A stretch of 64,000 nucleotides of DNA from positions 33,542,001-33,606,000 of the forward strand of contig OZ020244.1 of the NCBI GenBank assembly GCA_963971285.1. The letters are read 5' to 3'. The notes under the pieces are model-generated. The model saw only the letters and a program-made list of their open reading frames with translations. It had not been told where the DNA came from and searched no databases. Numbering within the stretch: position 1 is the stretch's first letter; every line of letters starts with the position of its first letter. A program made the translations under genes and the position numbers. Source of the DNA: Astropecten irregularis (lineage: Eukaryota > Echinodermata > Asteroidea > Paxillosida > Astropectinidae). Below are positions 1-13,000 of the stretch, one piece after another.

Positions 1-111
1 GGGCAGTGAAAACTTGTACCATTCTATTATACCTAATATGTATGATTCCCATGTAGTGTGCAACCAAGAGTTTGTACTGTGTTGGCCAATTTGTTGACCG
101 AATACCAATAC

Positions 112-359
112 CACTGATCTATACAAACTGGATAGGTCGCGCTGTTCTGCAGGTGAGGCATCCGTGCAGCCATTTTGGGATATTCAATACATTGGCAGGC
201 GCGGCAGCCGGCAAATACAGAGAATTGCTGCACTGCATGCTGTGCAGTCATGTAGTGCAATGAGTATTGTGCTGAATATCCTAACATGGCCGCTGGTGAC
301 TTCACGGATCGCCGTCTAATCACTGCACCCACGACCTATCCAGTTTGTATAGATCAGTG
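112..359. mobile_element. hAT-like MITE with 8-bp target duplication
   Basis: Perfect 28-bp terminal inverted repeats begin CACTGATCTATACAAACTGG. The target duplication ACCAATAC is at 104-111 and 360-367. The CA-CTG-type end and 8-bp duplication fit hAT elements. No coding capacity; lies in a GCP6 intron. Confidence 0.85.
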
Positions 360-604
360 ACCAATACGCATCTGGAAAAGGGTTGACAGATTCCGCCAAC
401 GCGTTGCAAACTTTTGGTGGCGCCCTATTTGGAATCACCCCTATTGATTGCACAGTTGTGGGCATTTTTCATATAAGATGGAAAGAAGTATACGAATAAA
501 TAGCAATTTACATGTACTAAAATGTTAATTGAAAGTTATATAAGAAAGATAGAAAATAATTGTTCACGTGGGACACCATGCAAATAACTTGCCGAAGTGA
601 CCTT

Positions 605-846
605 GGGCCAATTTCACGGCGCTGCTTAGCACAAAAATTTGCTAAGCATGCCATTTCTGTCTTAATAAAAACAGGGTTAACAACTAAATTTCCACGTGTT
701 GTGTATCCCTTGTGATTATTCTTTGGCTGTTGTTCGCAGAAGATGAATATCAAATGGAATTGTTGACAATAGTTTGATTTATTGGGCAAGACATTTTTGT
801 GCTTAGCAAATATTTTGTGCTTAGCAGCTCCATGAAATTGGCCCCC
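605..846. repeat. MITE of the GGGGCCAATTTCA family
   Basis: Ends are inverted (gggccaatttcacggcgctg and agctccatgaaattggccc). Relatives lie at 25377-25616 and 40497-40935. Internal motif taaaaacagggttaacaac is shared. Confidence 0.7.
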
Positions 847-932
847 ATTATTTTGGATCTGATTGGCTAATTGAGTTCCCAGTTCACTGAATCTGAACAT
901 CATTCCACTTTTAATCATCTTTTCTTTTTCAG

Positions 933-1081
933 CCATCGGAGGATGAAGGCTTTCACGAATCTTCGTCCGTGTCAACTCCAGCAAGCGAGACGTCTGTATT
1001 GAGGAGAGACGATGGGAACATATGGCAGAAGGCTCTTAGGTATCAGCCAAACCGACATTACACATGGGAGACCATTGGCAA
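933..1081 (+). CDS. TUBGCP6: GCP6 exon a (first in window)
   Basis: Follows the acceptor tttctttttcag and ends at the donor gtacgt, phase 0 to phase 2. Encodes an acidic stretch then WQKALRYQPNRHYTWETIGK, equivalent to the AALRYQP region of vertebrate GCP6. Upstream exons are outside the window; none was recognised in 1-932. Confidence 0.85.
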
Positions 1082-4000
1082 GTACGTGTATTGGGCTAGG
1101 CTCTTTCCCTGAGTGAGATGTCGTGTGTGACCATCAGCATAATTGATTTCTATTTCTTGATCTAAAAGCCTTTTCTGATTATGTGTACTACATTAAGTCT
1201 CTCAAGGTGTGCTTTAAGTGTATACATGCGTGCACAAGCATATTGACTGGTATATTGACTGATATATATTGACTGGTATATTGACTGATATATATATTGA
1301 ATGGCATATTGAATGGCATATTGAATGCCGCATTGATTGCCGCATTGATTAGTATTTTGACTGGCTAAATGGACTGTAAAACACATTTGGTATTTCTTTA
1401 AAGGTACAGTACAGAATTGGTAAGATACCTTTTCAAAAATGTTACGTATAATTTTCAGGGTATGAAGATGGTGCTGGTAAAAACATACTGTTAGAATATT
1501 TCTGCCGGAAATGGTGTATTTATCCAGAAATCAGTAAAACAAAGACCGAAAACAGTAAGATCAAAAGATCAGTAAGGTCGAAACATTTCTTCATGTTTTG
1601 TAAGAAAAATTGAGTTGGGTTTTGCTATTTTCTCATGACTCAGATGTCCAATTGATGTCCAAATTTTAATGGGTTTATTATTTCATGTACATGCAAGATT
1701 AGACAAAGTGTGAGTGCTGTTCTGTGACCTTTACCAATCATGCATCATACCTTTAAATATAAGGTAGAAATACAGGATATAAAAGAGAATTTTGTATAAG
1801 ATTATTTTCTACATTTTGGCCTTTGCTGCAGCATACCCAGAGCCACTGAGAGACCTTACCTTACAGAGGCAGGACCGGCAGTATTTGATGAGATGTACAG
1901 ACTCCGATGCCAAGAAGCTTCCGTCTTGGACGCATCCCTACAGCGCCCCCTGGAGGTCTTACCGGACCAGGTCCAGCTGGTTAGAGACAGTATTCACGTG
2001 CTGCTGAGTGTACCTTCACTCACCTTCAGGCTGGACAAGGTAGGAGAACAGAGACGTGTGTTTGAAGTTCTTGATTGAGACAGATTGTTTGTGCTCATCA
2101 ATGCAGAGTCAGTCATTGTCTAAATTAAAGGTAATATCATACTTTGGTTTTTGTCAAAGAAATACAGATTCATGGACAAAAATATGAAGGAAGATACAAT
2201 CACAGTCATCTGTGAAAATTTCTGTCCCATACGGTGCCCACTTTTTGAGAAAATCGTGAAAAACCGCCACAGTATTTCTTAAGTCTTTTCTCTTTTATTT
2301 TTGATCTTTTAAAAGATCAAAAAGTTTTTCGGTCGTTGTTTTACTAATTTCTAGATACACCATTTCAGGTGGAAACATTTTAATGGTAGGTTTCTACCAG
2401 CACCATCTTCATACCCTGAAAGTTATATGTAAATCTGTGAACATTTCTGTTTTGGTTTCTTACCAAAGTATGATACTACCTTTATAAGTAAGCTCTTCCC
2501 TTTGATTGAGTCTGCCAACAGCCTTTCTTCTAACTGTTTATGTACTATTAATTTGATCCTAGCAGGATCTTTCGCAAAGGCTAAATGACAAGGGAACAAG
2601 AACATGCAAGTAAAAGATGCACATGAATTGATGAGTGGATCGGGACAGGGTAGTGAGGGGTTTGAGGGTGGGGGTAGGTAAGAGTGGTCAGACAAAGAGG
2701 GGTCAGATAGGCAAGATCAAAGGTACCATACTACTAAAGGGTTGAGGAGAATGGGGCTGGGGGGTGAACTGGGATTAACTCCACGAAACGTGCCATAGAG
2801 TCACCAACCAGTCTTGGATTTTTAATGGATTCAGGAAAATTTGTTTTTATGAATTGCATGGTTAGCACTAAGATGAGTGATTTCGTGACGTCAGATATTG
2901 ATTTTACCCATATCTTACGTCACGAAATGACACAGATTTGTCTGCTGCCCCCATTGACGAAATTCAGAGAATATGGATTTTGGGGAGCTTGCGGGTTGAG
3001 CATGTTGAGTGAAAAATCATCCAAAAAGACTCTCTTTCTGTGTTCAGTGTGAGATATTTTTTTCTCATGTCAAGTAATTTAAGGATTATAGTTCTAAAAA
3101 ATAAAGTGAGGTTTGTTGAGTGTTGACTTACTTACTTACGCCTATCGCCCCTCCTGGGACATAGGGTGTCAACAAAGTTCCTCCAGACAGAGCGGTCCTG
3201 AGCCAGCGTCTCTAGATCCTTCCATGTGCGGCCCATCCTTTTAGCATCTCCCTCCATGTCTCTGCGCCATGAGTTTCGAGGCCTTCCCCTCTTCCTTTTC
3301 CCTTGAGGATTCCAAGTCAATGCCTGTCTAGTTATATTAGGCATCGGTTTTCGTGTTGAGTGTTGAACATCCTCTTTAATCAATTTGTGTGGTAATTTTT
3401 GTAGGAGGCAGACTGCTTCCTGATCAATCCAGACCTGTGCCTGACGGGGACCACGCCGGGCAGCTTCCATCAGCTCCTGGCCGAGCTGGCCCAGGCTGGC
3501 ACGGACCACCACAGACTGACAGCCTTTGCCCAGCAGCGGGTCCTGGACTCCACCTACACCGGCGGCCTGGTGCTTCAGGCATTCACCAGCGGCATCCGGA
3601 GATTCCTGCAGTACTATCGGGCCGTCGTACAGAGGGCCACCTCCCTCGATGGCAGACTCACGGCCATGACGCTCAAAGCTATGTTCGACAAGATGATCCA
3701 ACAGATCAGGTGTTGTAGCATTCACATTCAGTTGTGATCTTAAACAAAATACTAGCAAAACTGACGACTGTCTGTTTGGAAGGATGCCATCAGGGTTAAA
3801 TAAACACGCCCAAAAAAAGTTCTGCAACTCAAGTTTGGGGGATGATATCTTTTTTGTTACTGATCTATGAATGGTGAAACCGGTATCATTGAAAAGCTTC
3901 ATTATTCCTCTTTACAATGATATGCCATCTGTTGTGATTATGTAATCGTGGAATGTGCATTTCTCCTATATATAGAGCAAAGTCAGAAGTGAAATGTTGC

Positions 4001-7000
4001 AAAATGCAAATGAGAATGCACCATGTTTGGACCGTGCTTTCACACATCAGCGCATCAACACCATTCATCAAACTCAGTCCATACTCAAAAAGATTGGGAA
4101 TTCACTACTGAAAACAACGAATTTTGCAACATTTCAATTTGACATTGCTGCATATTTATCAGGACTGTACATTCCACGATTACATTAGCATAACAAATGA
4201 CACATCATTGTAAAGAGGAATAATCACACTTTCCAATGATACCAGTTTCACTGTTCATAGATCAGTAATAAAAAAGATATCATCCCTCAAACTTGAGTTA
4301 CATAACTTCAACAAAACATGTTTGTCTGTTTGAAAGGATGCCACTAGGGTTATTGATGAGTAATACATGGAGGACGGTGACACGATGATCCTAAGGTCTT
4401 GGGCTCAAATCATATCTTCTTGTCTGAATCAAAATTCATAGTTTTCTTAATTAAATTCTATGCAAACAAAAAATACAAGTAATGTTTGGCAACCTTCAGT
4501 CTGGAAAGACTATGGTCCTGCATCCTGGGATGTTGGTCTAGTTCGGGAACAGCGTCAGGTGTGGCTGACCAGTCCGATGCAAGAGTAGCAGTCCCTCTGA
4601 CACTGTATACAGATAAAGGTTGTGGGAACAGCGTCGGGTGTGGCTGACCAGCCCGATCTGAGAGTGGCAGTCCCTCTGACACTGTATACAGATAAAGGCT
4701 GTGGGATGAGGGTTGCCTGCCTGGCTTGATGCTTTCCTTCTTTATCTCTTGGCATCAGACTGCTGGGCAAGTGTCCCTTCGTAGTCAGTCAAAATACAAG
4801 TACTAAACTGTTGCAAACTGCTCATCAGCCAAAATGAGCTGAAATATATCAGGATCTTGTAGTGAAACTTGTAGGTTATAGTTAAATATTGTATCATTCT
4901 AAACACATTATTTGTGGAAATATTGTGTGTTTTGGTGGTTTTAAGATGAAGGATGTCATAAAAAACCATGCTAACAGACCCTATCAGTCATCTGCACAAG
5001 CGTCCAGACTATATTTTCTACTAGGGATACCCAGGCCACCTGTCCTTCATTCAGTCTGTAACCCTATTTTCCTCATACCCTTCCAGATACCTAGCTGATC
5101 TTTGTGACTGCAGCCATCGTCGTCGTCGGACTACCAAGCCGGGCGACCCTGGAGATGGCTTCCCTCTGGGCATCAAGCTGCTGTCATACCTCTACCAGGA
5201 GGCGTTGGACTGCAGTCTACAGGACAGGTACCAGCTGGTCCTGTCTCTTCTCAGGAGCAGCTGTGGACCGTATTTGATGTGAGTTTGAAAACCTACAGTT
5301 TGCTTGTATTCCGCCGACTGTGTACTTAGAACGCTTCACGAGAATTTGCACCTGAGATTGAGAATTAAATACGGTAGTTCAGAATTGGAATGATCTAGTG
5401 CTGGGATTTTTATCAGGTTATAGGTTAACCAACCCGAATTGAATTATCCGGTACAAATTTCCACTAACCGTTAACCGAAACTAAAAGGAAAAAAATAAAT
5501 GGGACAAACCTTTGGCTCATGCTCAACAACCCAAAAAGTGTAAACTGTAGAATTTTCCATTTTGCCAAGTAGAAACACACTTTTCACATACTGAACCTAA
5601 AAGAAACATTGTGTACTTGATCTAAATGCTTGATCTAAAGAATAACATTGTAAAAACCATTCTGAAAGGGACGATCACATTGAAGAAGACGTATATACCA
5701 TAAATCGCACACGTTGCACGTGATTACATAGGTTAACAGTTAACCTAATTTTTTTTTGCAATCGGTAACCGGATATGAAATTACCCAATTTTGCCCAGCA
5801 CTAGAAGGATCTTTGACTAACGTCTGACTAATGAAGTTTTAATTGGCTTGGAGTTAGGAGGGCCTGATGCGTTTCGGTCCTAGCCGGATCTTTATCGAAG
5901 GCTAAATGACAAGAGGACAAGAACATACAAGTAAAGATACACACAATCTCCAAGCATTTTATACATTTCAGGTCATTATTTTGGCTGATGAGCAGTTTGT
6001 AGGAGTTTATTACTTAAGTTTTAATTCCATAAAAACTTCATTCTTTTTATTCACAACAAATCATGCACATTTTAAAATTACCTTCTGTAATTTAATTCAC
6101 ACATCCCCAGCGAGTTTGTAGTGGCATTCACACCATAGACTAATAACAAAAGGACAATAGCGTGCACGACTGGAACATTTGGTCCACGATTGGATTGGAT
6201 TGGATGTCCAAAACCAATGGAGCTGCTGCCAAAACGTTCAAGTCCAAACAAAAGAGGAACAATAGGGGTTCCAGGATTTCAGGCGAATTTCATTTTGAAC
6301 CCTAGTCTTGGTTCACGACTATGTTATTACTCGAAGGTACGTACCGATTACCCGCACTGACCTGCACGCACGTATGTACATGTACCTAAAGGCCTCTGGC
6401 TCTCAAACATTGTCTTGAGAGTCGTGTAAAATCTCCCCCCGAAAACGGGGGAAACACACTGCGTATGCGTTTCTTTTGAATCAGGCACAGCCTTTTAACA
6501 TAATTATACACGTACATGTCCATGCATGCTGGCCTACGCGGACTGTGCATGTAATCATACATATTCAACAGTGTTGTCATGGAGACTACGTAGTGCGCTA
6601 CATAACAACAAGGTGCACATGCAACTCACGGCCCTTACACGATTCCCAAGACTATGTTTTAGACAGGTCTTTACGTACGTGCGTGCAGGTCAGTGCGGGG
6701 AATCGGTTCATACGTTAAGTAATAACAGTCGTGAACCAAAACCATTTGAACCCTAACCTTTGACATTAGTGAGTGCCACTAAAGGTAATTTATCATACTT
6801 TGGTAAGAAACCAAAACAGAATTGTTCACAGATTTACGTATAACTTTTGGGGTATGAAGATGGTGCTGGTAGAAACATACCGTTAACATTTTTCCGCTTG
6901 AAGTGGTGTATTTATCCAGAAATTACTCAAACAACGACCGAAAATCTTTTTGATCTTTTAAAAGATCAAAAATAAAAGAGAAAAGACTTAAGAAATACTG

Positions 7001-10000
7001 TAGCCGTTTTTCACGATTTTCTAAAAAAAAATGGGCACCGTATGCAACTGAAATTATCACAGATGGCTGTGACTGTATCTTCCTTGATATTTTTGCCCAT
7101 GAATCTGTACTTCTTTGACAAAAACCAAATTATGATACTACCTTTAATTGTATTGCTTCTTATCCACTGGTTCTCTCAAGGTTTATCCAGGACTGGGTGT
7201 TTCACGGCACCTGTCGGGATGTTTACAGCGAATTCCTGATGTCAGTCAGTGACGAATATCTGCATTACAGAGGTAATAGCAAATGGAGCGAAGAATTATG
7301 CAAAATTAGGGATTACCTTTCACCAACGTTTAGTTCAGTTCGGACATCTGGGTATTTTTATTCTCATGAAATTGTCAACTGATGAAAGCAATTATTACAA
7401 TTTATTGCCTTATACAATTCCGTGTAACAATTGCAACGGTTTTTCGCTGTTTTCTACTGTTTCCAATGATCAATTGAGCTGACAATTTCACAGGTTTTAT
7501 TTTTATTTCATGACAAATCAAATTATGAACAGACTGCAGCTGTTCCATCAACTTTACCAAAGTATGATACTACCTATTGAAATAATCACAAGTGCTACAA
7601 GCCTACTGGTTAAATGTCTTCAGGTAAATATCACAAGGAATCCATTTTGAAATTTCATTTTTATATAAAAACCTAAATTTTAACTTGATCTTCCCCCACA
7701 GATAAGCACTACTGGACCCAGGGTTTCGTCCTGAAATCAGACAATGCTGAAGAGAGCGTGCCCTTGTTTCTGAAGGATCTGGCCTACGATATCTACGTCT
7801 GCGGGAAGTCCCTCAACTTGATGCGACTCTGCTGTCCCGAGGCAAGTTTACAACTTCATTCTTTTTCCAATTTTGTGAGGAGGGCTGGACGTTTTGATCT
7901 TAAACAGGTTGTGCTCACTCAGTATCTCATTATTGAGTACGTTCAGACAGCCTTTTATTTTAATAAAACCAATTGAGTTAAATCGCTCGGCAACCGCAGG
8001 GGGTAATTCATAAGTTAAAATTCTGTTGTGTCCATACAGCATTTTACTGTTTGCAGTTAAAACAGATCGGTTTTATTTTTGGTTTTAAGAGGTCATGCAC
8101 TGTGCCTTGACCCAGTATGGGCTTACAGATATAAAATAAAGCGTGCAGATTTATCTGTGTGTTGAATATAAACAAGCATGCCACAACAGGTGTTACGTAA
8201 CCAGCTGCCAGGCTTCTCTGCACTGAAACAGGATGTCCGAAAGTTATTCTGTCCCAACAGCATTTTAGCAGTTTTAACTCTGGTGTTTTAGCGGCGGATA
8301 AAACCGATCGGTTTTAGATTTAAAACTGTTTTAGAGCGTCCAGACACATATTGCTAAAACCGATCGGGTTAAAACAGTTGTTTTAGCGAATTTAACACGC
8401 TGTCTGAACGTACCCATTGTGTGTGTTCATCCTCCCTCTATTCTCACCACCCTGTAGCATTTCTTGTGCAATCCCGAGGTGGCCATCCCAAGGATCAGCC
8501 TGACCTTCTCCGCAGAAGAGTTGGACAACTCGGCCAGTAGGACCGGGGTTTACGTCGGTCACATGCAAGCCCTGGCCAGGCAGAACACTGTCTCAAGACA
8601 AGAGAAGGTATTAAAAGACACTGCTTAGGCAATAAAAGATCTCCATGAGTGGAGGTCCTTGGTTTATCAAGCACCATGAGCTTACATGAGCATTGACCAG
8701 CAATCCTCTTTCTTTGAAGAGGATGTTCAACACTCACCAAACCTCGCTTTATTTGTTAGAACTATAATCATTAAATTACTTGACATGAGAAAAAATAATA
8801 TTTATCTCACACTGAACACAGAAAGAGAGTCTTTTTGATGACTTTTTCTCTCAACATGCTCAACCAGCAAGCTACCCCAAAATTGAAACTGTATGAATTT
8901 CGTCAATGGGGGCAGCAGACATTTAATGAAAAGGCTCCGTAATACACAGACATATAAACGCATAGACGGCCAGTCGTGTGCACTAATCCGTGATTCTGAA
9001 AACTATGGGCAAAGCGGCCAATCGTTGCGCGTTCAAACTGCGTGCGCTTGGCGCGCAACGCGCGTCCTGTGATAAGGGCATGCATTTCCCAAGATTTTGA
9101 GGTTTTTTTTGTCTCGCTAGCTCATAATTTTAAGGTATTATCGTTGGCATCGCATTACTTTGTAGTACTTCAGCCTAACTAAGTATATATGGGATTTTTT
9201 TTTTAATCGGAAAATGGCTTCATGGATTTTTTTGGGCTGGAACTCTTCACTGTGCGTAAATTCCCTATACCGAGGGGTGAATTTGCCCATAGTTTTGATT
9301 TTAGTCGGGTGCCGCGGAGATCACGAAAATCCCCTGTAGTTTTGAATAGGACCTGGCGGTCTATGCGTTTATATGTCTGTGCCGTAATAGGACATCACAC
9401 AGATTTGTCTGCTGCCCCCATTGACGAAATTCAGACGGTTTCAATTTTGGGGTAGCTTGCAGGTTGAGCATGTTGAGAGAAAAATCATCAAAAAGACTCT
9501 CTTTCTGTGTTCAGTGTGAGATAAATATTTTTTTTCTTCTCATGTCAAGTAATTTAATGATTATAGTTCTAACAAATAAAGCGAGGTTTGGTGAGTGTTG
9601 AACATCCTCTTTAAGCAGGATACATAAATGACTGGAATATCTATTTTGCAATGGGCTCCACGCTCATGACGTCACATTCAGATGTTCGAACAAACAAGTC
9701 GTATGTCATATACCCAACTAATACACGTAAACGTTGTGCAATGTGTCCGAACATCCGGGTTACTATATAAAGGGCGTATATAAAGGGGGTATTCTATAAA
9801 TAGCTTGAGCACGGAGCCCTATTCCCCAAATGAAAGGATTTATCACTAGAAATACGGTACTCCCACTTCTGTGATCTTTCTGCTTTGTACAGGGGAAACA
9901 AACAAATCGATTGGCCTTTGGGGTACTGTGGCCTAGTGGTCTGGCATGTCGTACTCAAGATCCTGTGGCCAATCTACAGATTGTGGGTTCGAATCCAGCC

Positions 10001-13000
10001 ATGGGCTAATGGAGCTTGCGTGTAAATGGGTACCTGTGAGGGTAGAGATGGCTTTGTTTGTTTGATTAGCCCTGCACGCTTTTGCAGGCAGCTGCGGGCT
10101 GTATACTCCCCAGGGAGCTGAGATTGTTTCAGGAATGTAAATTGGCCCGATGACCAGGGATAATAATAATGTATAAAGCGTTTTGATACCCTTCTTGTGT
10201 GTAAGAATGCTATATAAATGCCCAAATTATTATTATTATTGTTATTTTTTACAAAACCAGGCTTGAGGCTAGGCTTTGAACTTAATTCTCTCCCGCCGTT
10301 TGATGGACACGTTCCTCTTCCCTTCTTGTAGGAGCTCCTAGAGTCAGAAGCCAAGCAAGAGTTGGTCAGCCAGGCAAGGAAAGCAGCCTCAGAGGAACTT
10401 AAGAGACTCCAAGGTAGGTGGTCTCTCCCCGCTGATGAACAGTCTAGCCCTGTGTATACCTTCCTGGACAGGGCTCGAAATATCCACTAGACCTTGGACC
10501 GAGTCTAGTGATTTCAGTGTCAGTCTAGTAAAGTGTGTACTGCACTAGTCCGGCTGTCTACTGATTTTGTTTTTCTTGCACAATTGAAAAGTTGCCCAAA
10601 TTGATGATTTATGACACAATTTTGCATATAATTATGGTTTTCCTATGTACATGAATGCCACAATTCTAGTGAAAAAAACGTTCAGGTCTAGTTAAATGCT
10701 TCAGTTACTAGACCTGCTGTCCAGTGCTTTTTTCACAAAATTTGAGCCCTGCTGGACTATGATGGTTTAGTTCCTTTTAGGGCGCCCCATTTTATTACTG
10801 TGGTTCTCATTTCCGACCGACCCATATTTTAAAGAAAAAAAATAATAAGAATTTCCACCGACCCTATCCAGAATGACAAATTATAAAAAAATTCCAGAAA
10901 AAAATATATACAAAATTCCAGAATTTTTTGAGAAAAATTTTGCCAATAGGCCTACATTTTTATACTTTCTATCACAGAAATAACAAAACGATATGCAAAC
11001 GAGATTACAGTGAATACAATGAGCATTACTCATCATTTTCTTTAGATTTTTGTGTCTTCAGCCAGATTTTTTTTCGCACCAAACTTCAAGGTGAAAAAGA
11101 AATGAGAACCATAGTAATAAAAAGGGGTGCCCTTAGGTGAATAACGGAAAAGTGAAGTCTGTTTTGCGTCTCATGTTTTTTGTTGTCGTAGATGCGATCC
11201 AGGAGCAGAAAGCTGCGGAAGATGCTAAGAAGAGGGAAGAGTTGAAGCTGCTCAAGGATCAGATGCAAAGAGATCTTGTGGTCAGTCATATAATCCCTAG
11301 TCTATGTGATAGACCCACTCGCCGTACAGTGAGCAAGCGTCTATCACATGCGTGCAGATTTCCTGATTAATTATGCAAGCCAACCCAGCAATCACCGCTC
11401 TAAGTGTTGACCAATCAGGGGGCCTGTACTATCGTACCGTTTGGCGAGCGCGTCTATCACGAAGACAGCTACTGCCTGGCGGATGCACAAAATTGACCAA
11501 TCAACATTCTCCGTCACGATCCTGATGGAAATGTTCTCAAAACAGATCTGATTGGCTGATAACAATAACAAAGCAATCATAAATATTCTCAGGCCATGAC
11601 GGGGACTGCTATGGATGTCCTCCGACCTGAAGGGGTTAACCGGCTCTTTTCAGAGCCACACAAGAGCCACACAAATCAAAAAAGGAGTATAATTTATGGT
11701 GTTACCGCAAAATCAATTATTATTATACTTCCGCCTTGCGAAGCCTTAAATCTAACTTACATTAGCAGATGTTCTTCACATCACAATGAAAATTGTCTAT
11801 GTGATAGACGCACTCGCCGTACAGCGAACAAGTGTCTATCACATGCGTTCAGATGTTCTCAAAAATGTTCTCAAAACAGATCTGATTGGCTGATGTGCCG
11901 CGTTGCATAAAATTTGCATGCAAGCATGTATCAGACGTTCGTACGTAGTGACACGGAGTAGAATGGGTGATACTCAGACTATATAATTCCGTCATTCTCC
12001 AGTAAAAAATCAATCACGAAAAACCACACTCTGCAAACTGGTTCGCTCTCTTAATCCCAGGATACTTACACCTTGAGTCTTTTCAAGATGAAACATTAAT
12101 GAAAGTCCGCAATTAAAATCATGGGCTGGATTTCACTAAACAATTTATTGAATTAGATGCAGTTCTATTCACATTTCCATTCAGTTACTCTCCTGAGGAC
12201 GAACAGAGCACACTGTTCGGAACGTCGAGATAATACCTACGGTTCTTCTCAGATCAGAACCACACACTCTCACAGAAGAGATTACATGGTGTCACCGCAA
12301 ACCTACCTTCCTTTTATTCACATTTCATCCTAAAACTTATATATGCAAAATATGGTATAGAAAATTAAGGAAGCACTATTAACTAGGTTAATGAAGTGGA
12401 GCATCATAAACATGAGTATATAAACTGGTATAAAGCACTGAAACATGTGGTACAAGTAGATGACATAAAGAATGAAAGTAAAAAAAAGGGATTGTTTATG
12501 GTTGGCTCATAGAACAGATCTGTAGAATACGTGGTAGAATTGAATTAAAAGATCCCATAATTAGCAATGATATGTACAGATAGGTTCATGACAATCATTT
12601 CTTTGTTTACCTAAAATTGGATCAACAAGCTTGCAATCAGTATACTTGTTAAACGGTATTTCTTACTTTGGTAGAATACCAAAACAGAAATCTTCACAGA
12701 TTTACCTATAACTTTAATACAGGGTATAAAGATGGTGATGGTAGAAACATACCATTAAAATTGTTCTGCATGAAATGCTGTATTTATCAAGTAAAGAGTA
12801 AAACCAATGACCAAAAACAATTTTGATCTTTTAAAGGTTAAAAAATAATGGTGAAAAGATTTTTTTTAAATACTGTTGCCGTCTTTCACTGTTTCCTCAA
12901 AAAGTGTATAGGATGTATAGGACTGAAATTTTCACAGAAGACTGTTACTGTATCTGTCTTGATATTTTTTGCCCATGAATCTGCAATTTCTTTGATAAAA

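Noticed and set aside
1..932. Additional upstream GCP6 exon within the window
   Set aside because: I found no stretch with family homology and suitable splice sites; the region is mainly a hAT-like MITE and a GGGGCCAATTTCA MITE.
3132..3902. 256-codon minus-strand frame as a host gene
   Set aside because: Its C-terminal part is a LINE polymerase end, and the rest runs antisense through GCP6 exon c and intron. It is a chance join.
7842..7850. Standard GT donor at 7846 for GCP6 exon f
   Set aside because: It would put the next exon in a frame with an early stop and lose the conserved LCCPE-HFLC junction.
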